From the NCBI GenBank assembly GCA_009760855.2, contig WPIO01000138.1, forward strand, positions 558,001 through 622,000: a stretch of DNA of 64,000 nucleotides. Reading direction: 5' to 3'. This document shows, piece after piece, positions 59,600 through 64,000 of the stretch. The stretch comes from Cristatella mucedo. Its lineage: Eukaryota; Bryozoa; Phylactolaemata; Cristatellidae. The number at the start of each line of letters is the position of its first letter. Position 1 is the first letter of the stretch. Made by a program: the position numbers and the translations under genes. The notes beneath the pieces were generated by a model. It worked only from the letters and a program-made list of their open reading frames with translations, searched no databases and was not told where the DNA came from.

Positions 59600-61655
59600 T
59601 TTGTCCAGCTCTATACCTTGCATTAGTTAAGTGGCTAATCGCAACGGTAGGTTATTTCCCCAGGTTTCCATCGAAACGTTTCCACATCATTTTTTAATTC
59701 ACTACACCAGCAGTCAAACTCGTCTCGTTCCAGAAGATATTGATATTCATTTTGCCTAACCCACCGAAATGAAACGCTTTCAATGAGCTTTCAGGCCGCA
59801 GCTGTCTGAGTCCAATTTTCTCCTTTATTGAGTTCTAACCCCATGAAACTGCTTGTTATAACGACAGATCGGTTTCACTGACCAAAGATTTGAGCTGTGA
59901 GTATACCTTGTAGTTTGCTATGGTATTCAATTTCTGCACACACACGCTTTGAGGTTGATATGCGTATTTCATCGGTCAAATATCACGGTGAGTAATTTTT
60001 ACCTAATAAGATTAAGAATGCCCTAAAATCCAAGTTGACATTCCTGATTTCCTGTAGTCTGCATTCTTACAGTCGAAAAACAACGAGAAAATAATCTAAT
60101 GCTGCAAAAGCGAAGCCTTAATTATGTTATCCTAAATAAGTTACGTGACTGATAAAAGCGCGAGAGTTGTTATGCGTCTACTCAACTTCCCACCCCAATT
60201 TAGCCGAAGCTCAGCATGCAAACGAGCTTGATCAAGTTGTTGCTTTCCTGTATACTTGATAAACCGACATGATAAACCGTAATTGTAGCAAACGTCAATG
60301 TAATCCCGGATCATTCTATTTTCCCACTATGCACGATATTTGAAGATAGGCCTTCACTGGTTTTGTGAGTATTTTTGTTTTATGGTTCAGCCAATTTTCT
60401 CGATGTTAAGTAATAAGAAACCTAATGAAACAGTTTCCAAATGCCGTTTTTTATTCGAATCTTTCACGGAAGCGAAGCCACGACGCGACATTTGTAAAAA
60501 TGTTGTACTTTGATTGCAGGAAACTAAAGTAGTCCTGGATGGACTTTTGCAAGTGTTGGTCCATGTGTGATTCACAAATAACCTGCCGTTAAAACTACCC
60601 TTTTCAGCGTTTGCACCAAGTCCCTCTTTGCTTCGTCCATATTCTGAAACGAAACAATTGTGCTGCAAAAATCACCGTATAAGTTGTTCTTATGACTCAC
60701 TATAAATCACAGGTACAGCCTGTTTAGCTAGCCATGTTCCTTCATTATTTACCACTCAAAACTTTCTCCACTTCTGCTTTCAGCTCATGGCTCAAGTGGA
60801 TATTCGTCTCCAAACTCTGCCAAACATTTGCAATGCTATATAATAATAATATTAATAATGCACTTGATAAAGCGCCCTCAGAGAAATCAATCTCTTTCTA
60901 AGCGCTTTACATTTGCTTCAAAGGGAAACGCGATTGAATGGTGAGTAATATCATGCTTGATAAACAACATGAATAACAAGGTTAGGGGTGACATGAACAA
61001 GGTCAGCATGCAAATGTTGTTAGTGGCCCCATGCACAGTGTCAGCACGCATAATGACATTATGGACGTATCAAAGGGACCCACTAAATGCTGTCCTAAAT
61101 AGGTGTGTTTTTAAGTTCTTTTTAAATGTGGTCAAGTCAGGTGATGTTCTGACGCAAGTCGGGAGAGAGTTCCAGGCTTTGGGAGCATACGAACTAAATG
61201 CACTGTATCCAAAGGATTTGAGGTTCGTACGCGGTATTGGTAAACTGTTGGATTCCGAAAAGCGGGTGGTACGATGCTTAGCCTGGTGGGGGAGTAGATC
61301 TGAGAAACAGGCTGGAGCCTAAGTATGAAGTGCCCTAGAAGTGAGCAAAAAAATCTGGAAGTCGATGCGTTGCTTGCTACGTTCTTTGACAACCTTGCCT
61401 ACGATACTCTAGCTGCTTAGCCAATACGTTGGTGGGAAATGATGGCAAAGCTAAAGTTTTATTACTTCCGTCCAGTATGCTGATTTATGTAAGGTTTACC
61501 GATTAAACTAACGTAGGTAGAGTTCATTTCTTTACTGCGAACATCACCAGGTTAATCAGGAGGACAGCGAAAAACAGCAAAGTAGGACAAAACCTACTAA
61601 GCATCCTTTCTTTGCAAACTGAACAACTTAACTAGGCTATACAGTCGTTTAAAGC
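59600..61655. repeat. Diverged duplicated segment, copy B, split by a LINE
   Basis: Matches copy A at a nearly constant offset of about 8.2 kb up to 60.84 kb, then at about 8.7 kb after the LINE at 60840-61390. The shift equals the LINE length. Confidence 0.7.
60840..61390 (-). mobile_element. LINE 3' copy inserted in a duplicated segment
   Basis: A minus-strand copy from the stem-loop into the C-terminal frame. It interrupts the second copy of the 51-53 kb / 59-61 kb duplication and is absent at the matching place in the first. Confidence 0.85.
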
Positions 61656-62960
61656 TCATTAGCCTTACGCTGACAGCTGTTGCATGTTGCAATATTGGGA
61701 TTTTGAAAGGAGTCTCCTGAGTTACGCTGGTCATTGAGGTACGATCTTAGCTTAATAAGGATGTGTAATGACATTAGATGGTTAATTTCAAGTGCATTTC
61801 CAGGACGAGCAACAAACACGGCAAAGCTCTATCTCATTTCTAGGGACAAGCAGCATTGGGCAAATCCCTAGGAAAAGGATTTCCGATTGACAAACATTGG
61901 CATCGTGTACTACGTCATTTTAGAATATCCAGAAAAGGAACCATGGAAAATGCTTTATTTTCTGGTAACGTTTCGTCCATAGCTTATGATTCGGTATTTT
62001 AAGGGGTATACGGACGACATGATGTATACAATAATTAGGCAAGAGAAATTTGAGCTCGCTTAAGAATCTGCGCTTGTAGCAAACATGCTGGTCAAGTAAT
62101 AAATACAGTATGAAATGCATGCTAAAGTCGTCAGAGCCTTTCTGTCAGTGCATTTAACTTCGAATAAGGTCCTAAATTTAAATTGGCACGTAGTGTGTGC
62201 CTTCAACGCCTAAGCAAATTAATTGGACAGCAGCATCGCAGGCGTTAGGAACGAGTTCATAAGATAAGCTTATTATCTAACCTAGAACACAAACAATACT
62301 GAGAAAGGCGACATGCGCTTTCCACAAACTTGTGAACTCGGTTCTCTGGAGGATAGAACCAGCCTTGGTGTTTAGTACCTCGAGAATGATACACGAAACG
62401 CCTGCATTCTGCGTTACGTAACCAAACATGATGACGAGAAGTCCACTTGATGGAGACCACCACTCACTAGAGTCCCTTTCTGGATGGAGTTAGTGATATT
62501 AACAGAAGGATGACTTCGTCTGACTTATGACGCGAATATAGACGACGGCACTCATTATTTGAAGATTACATTGAAACTTCATTTAGCGTTACTTAGAATG
62601 CAGGTCCAAAATGCCAAAAAAGTAGCAAGATCGCGTTCTGATATATTAGCACTGAATTCGAAAGACTCACAGCTTGCATTGGCTTGTTGCAGCCCAAGGA
62701 AAGCGATACAGTGAAAAACGCCAGCCTTTAAGAAATGCTGACACGGCTCACTCGAAAAGGGTAGAAGGGACGGCAATCGAGGCTCTGCCCTTAATTCGCA
62801 AGCTGCGAGTACCTCTAGCTCTTCACAAGCAGCGTGTACACGCGATTCACAGACGCGTCGTCTGAAAAGGGTGAGCAGTCAACAGCCAAAAGTAATCCCC
62901 GCTCACGACCACGTTGTTGTTGTTGCCCTACATCTGCTGCAGCATCAGCGCCGGGTCAGA
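61655..62960. other. AT-rich sequence without recognised gene
   Basis: No recognised repeat or coding sequence before the LINE tail at 62.96 kb. Confidence 0.45.
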
Positions 62961-63245
62961 TACCCGCCTATTTATCAAAGTATTTACTGGGTCCCTTTGA
63001 TTCGTCCGTTATATTCTTATTCGTGCTGACACTGTGCATGCTGCCACTAACCATGCTTGCATGCTGATTATGCGCATGTCACCCCTGACAATGTTATTCT
63101 TGTTGTTTGGTTAGAACACTACCACTAACCATTCGACGGTGCTTCTTTTTTTTGCAGCCAATGTAAAGCGCCTAGAAAGAGACTCAGTTATCTGAGGGTC
63201 CTTTATCAAGTGTATTCATATTATTAATACTACTATTATTAATAT
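62960..63245 (+). mobile_element. LINE 3' fragment
   Basis: Starts near the end of the reading frame (TGGGTCCCTTTGATTCGTCC) and runs through the 3' UTR to the stem-loop and an ATT-rich tail. Confidence 0.8.
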
Positions 63246-64000
63246 TATAATTATCACTGCATGAAAATGCTCGAGTACACTTGTTCCTAAAATACGAAAG
63301 ATACTTTAGTATCGTAGTAGGAGATCAAAAGTTGCCTCCAGTTCCATGACTATTATATACGTTTTTTTGCTGGTTAATCAAATCAGAAAAAAAATGTCTA
63401 GTGAGTGGTTGTCAATGTCATAATCTCGAAATTTTTAGACCTTAAAATAAAAAGCCTTTTTCTAATTATCTATGGTCAATCAAAATTCGGTCTCAGACTG
63501 AATCTATCAAGCGCGGAGCTGTTAACAAATTAAAACATGTGAAGCAGTAGCTTGCCAACATGGAAGGATTTGATAAAATAAATCATTAAAAGCCAACTTA
63601 ACTTTGAAGGTATAAGTCTTCAATTTATGCAGCGAATTTTTTTTCGATTAGGCAAGTTTTTTAATTTAGAAAGCTGAAAGTTGCAATATGAGAATCTAAC
63701 GACATGATTTAGTAAGTAATTACAAATCTGAAGTAATATGTATAAGGTGTAGTATCGAGGAGTATCAACCATGGTGGACCAAGGGTGACGCATAGATTCA
63801 ACTATTGTACTTTAGTTAGTCTTTGGTGATTAAATTATTGTAGTAAATTGATGCCAAATAGCCGAGTTTCTGACCAAATAACTAGTTGGACTCGAAATAG
63901 TCAACCTGTAACATCACACACAGCCCTATTATTTCTATTCCAACCACAAGCTTTGGGTTCCTATGGGCAGCAGTTCTGTTTTTTCGTCGTTTAGTTTATT
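63245..64000. other. AT-rich end of window
   Basis: Nothing recognised here. Confidence 0.5.

Overview
The window is a piece of an animal nuclear genome. It carries the 5' two-fifths of one large split gene on the minus strand, about 46 kb long, surrounded and invaded by retrotransposons. The gene encodes an L-type (Cav1) voltage-gated calcium channel alpha-1 subunit. Seventeen exons can be placed from conserved sequence, splice sites and phase. They run from a CpG-rich 5' end near 46.27 kb down to position 14, where the window stops inside domain III, segment S1. The rest of domain III, domain IV and the C-terminus lie beyond base 1. The protein diverges from vertebrate and insect Cav1. That divergence, the many tRNA-derived SINEs and the CR1/L2-like LINE tails suggest an invertebrate bilaterian, perhaps a spiralian (mollusc, annelid or flatworm). 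The species cannot be fixed from this sequence.

Layout, right to left in transcription order. 64-48.5 kb is AT-rich upstream DNA with no recognised gene, containing LINE fragments and a diverged direct duplication. 48.4-45.8 kb is CpG-rich and holds the probable promoter and exons 1-2. Exons 3-5 (43.0, 41.6, 38.7 kb) encode IS1 to IS4. After an 11.3 kb repeat-filled intron, exons 6-10 (27.4-23.96 kb) encode IS5, the first pore loop, IS6, and the AID helix that binds the beta subunit. At least one I-II linker exon is missing from the next 9.7 kb; a weak candidate is given. Exon 11 (14.2 kb) starts domain II, and exons 12-15 (6.3-4.8 kb) complete it. Exon 16 is the II-III loop and exon 17 is IIIS1.

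Where neighbouring exons are both identified, reading phases agree: 1-10, 11-15 and 16-17. Two introns look like minor-spliceosome (U12) introns. Intron 2 has AT-AC ends and intron 14 has a GTATCC donor. In both cases the U12 reading is the one that restores the conserved protein frame.

The non-coding sequence is dominated by one LINE family (sense and antisense copies, 3' stem-loop followed by (ATT)n), a second LINE-like family, and two tRNA-derived SINE families. One SINE family carries the LINE's 3' stem-loop. Dinucleotide microsatellites are frequent. No bacterial-type operons, CRISPR arrays or rRNA genes are present.
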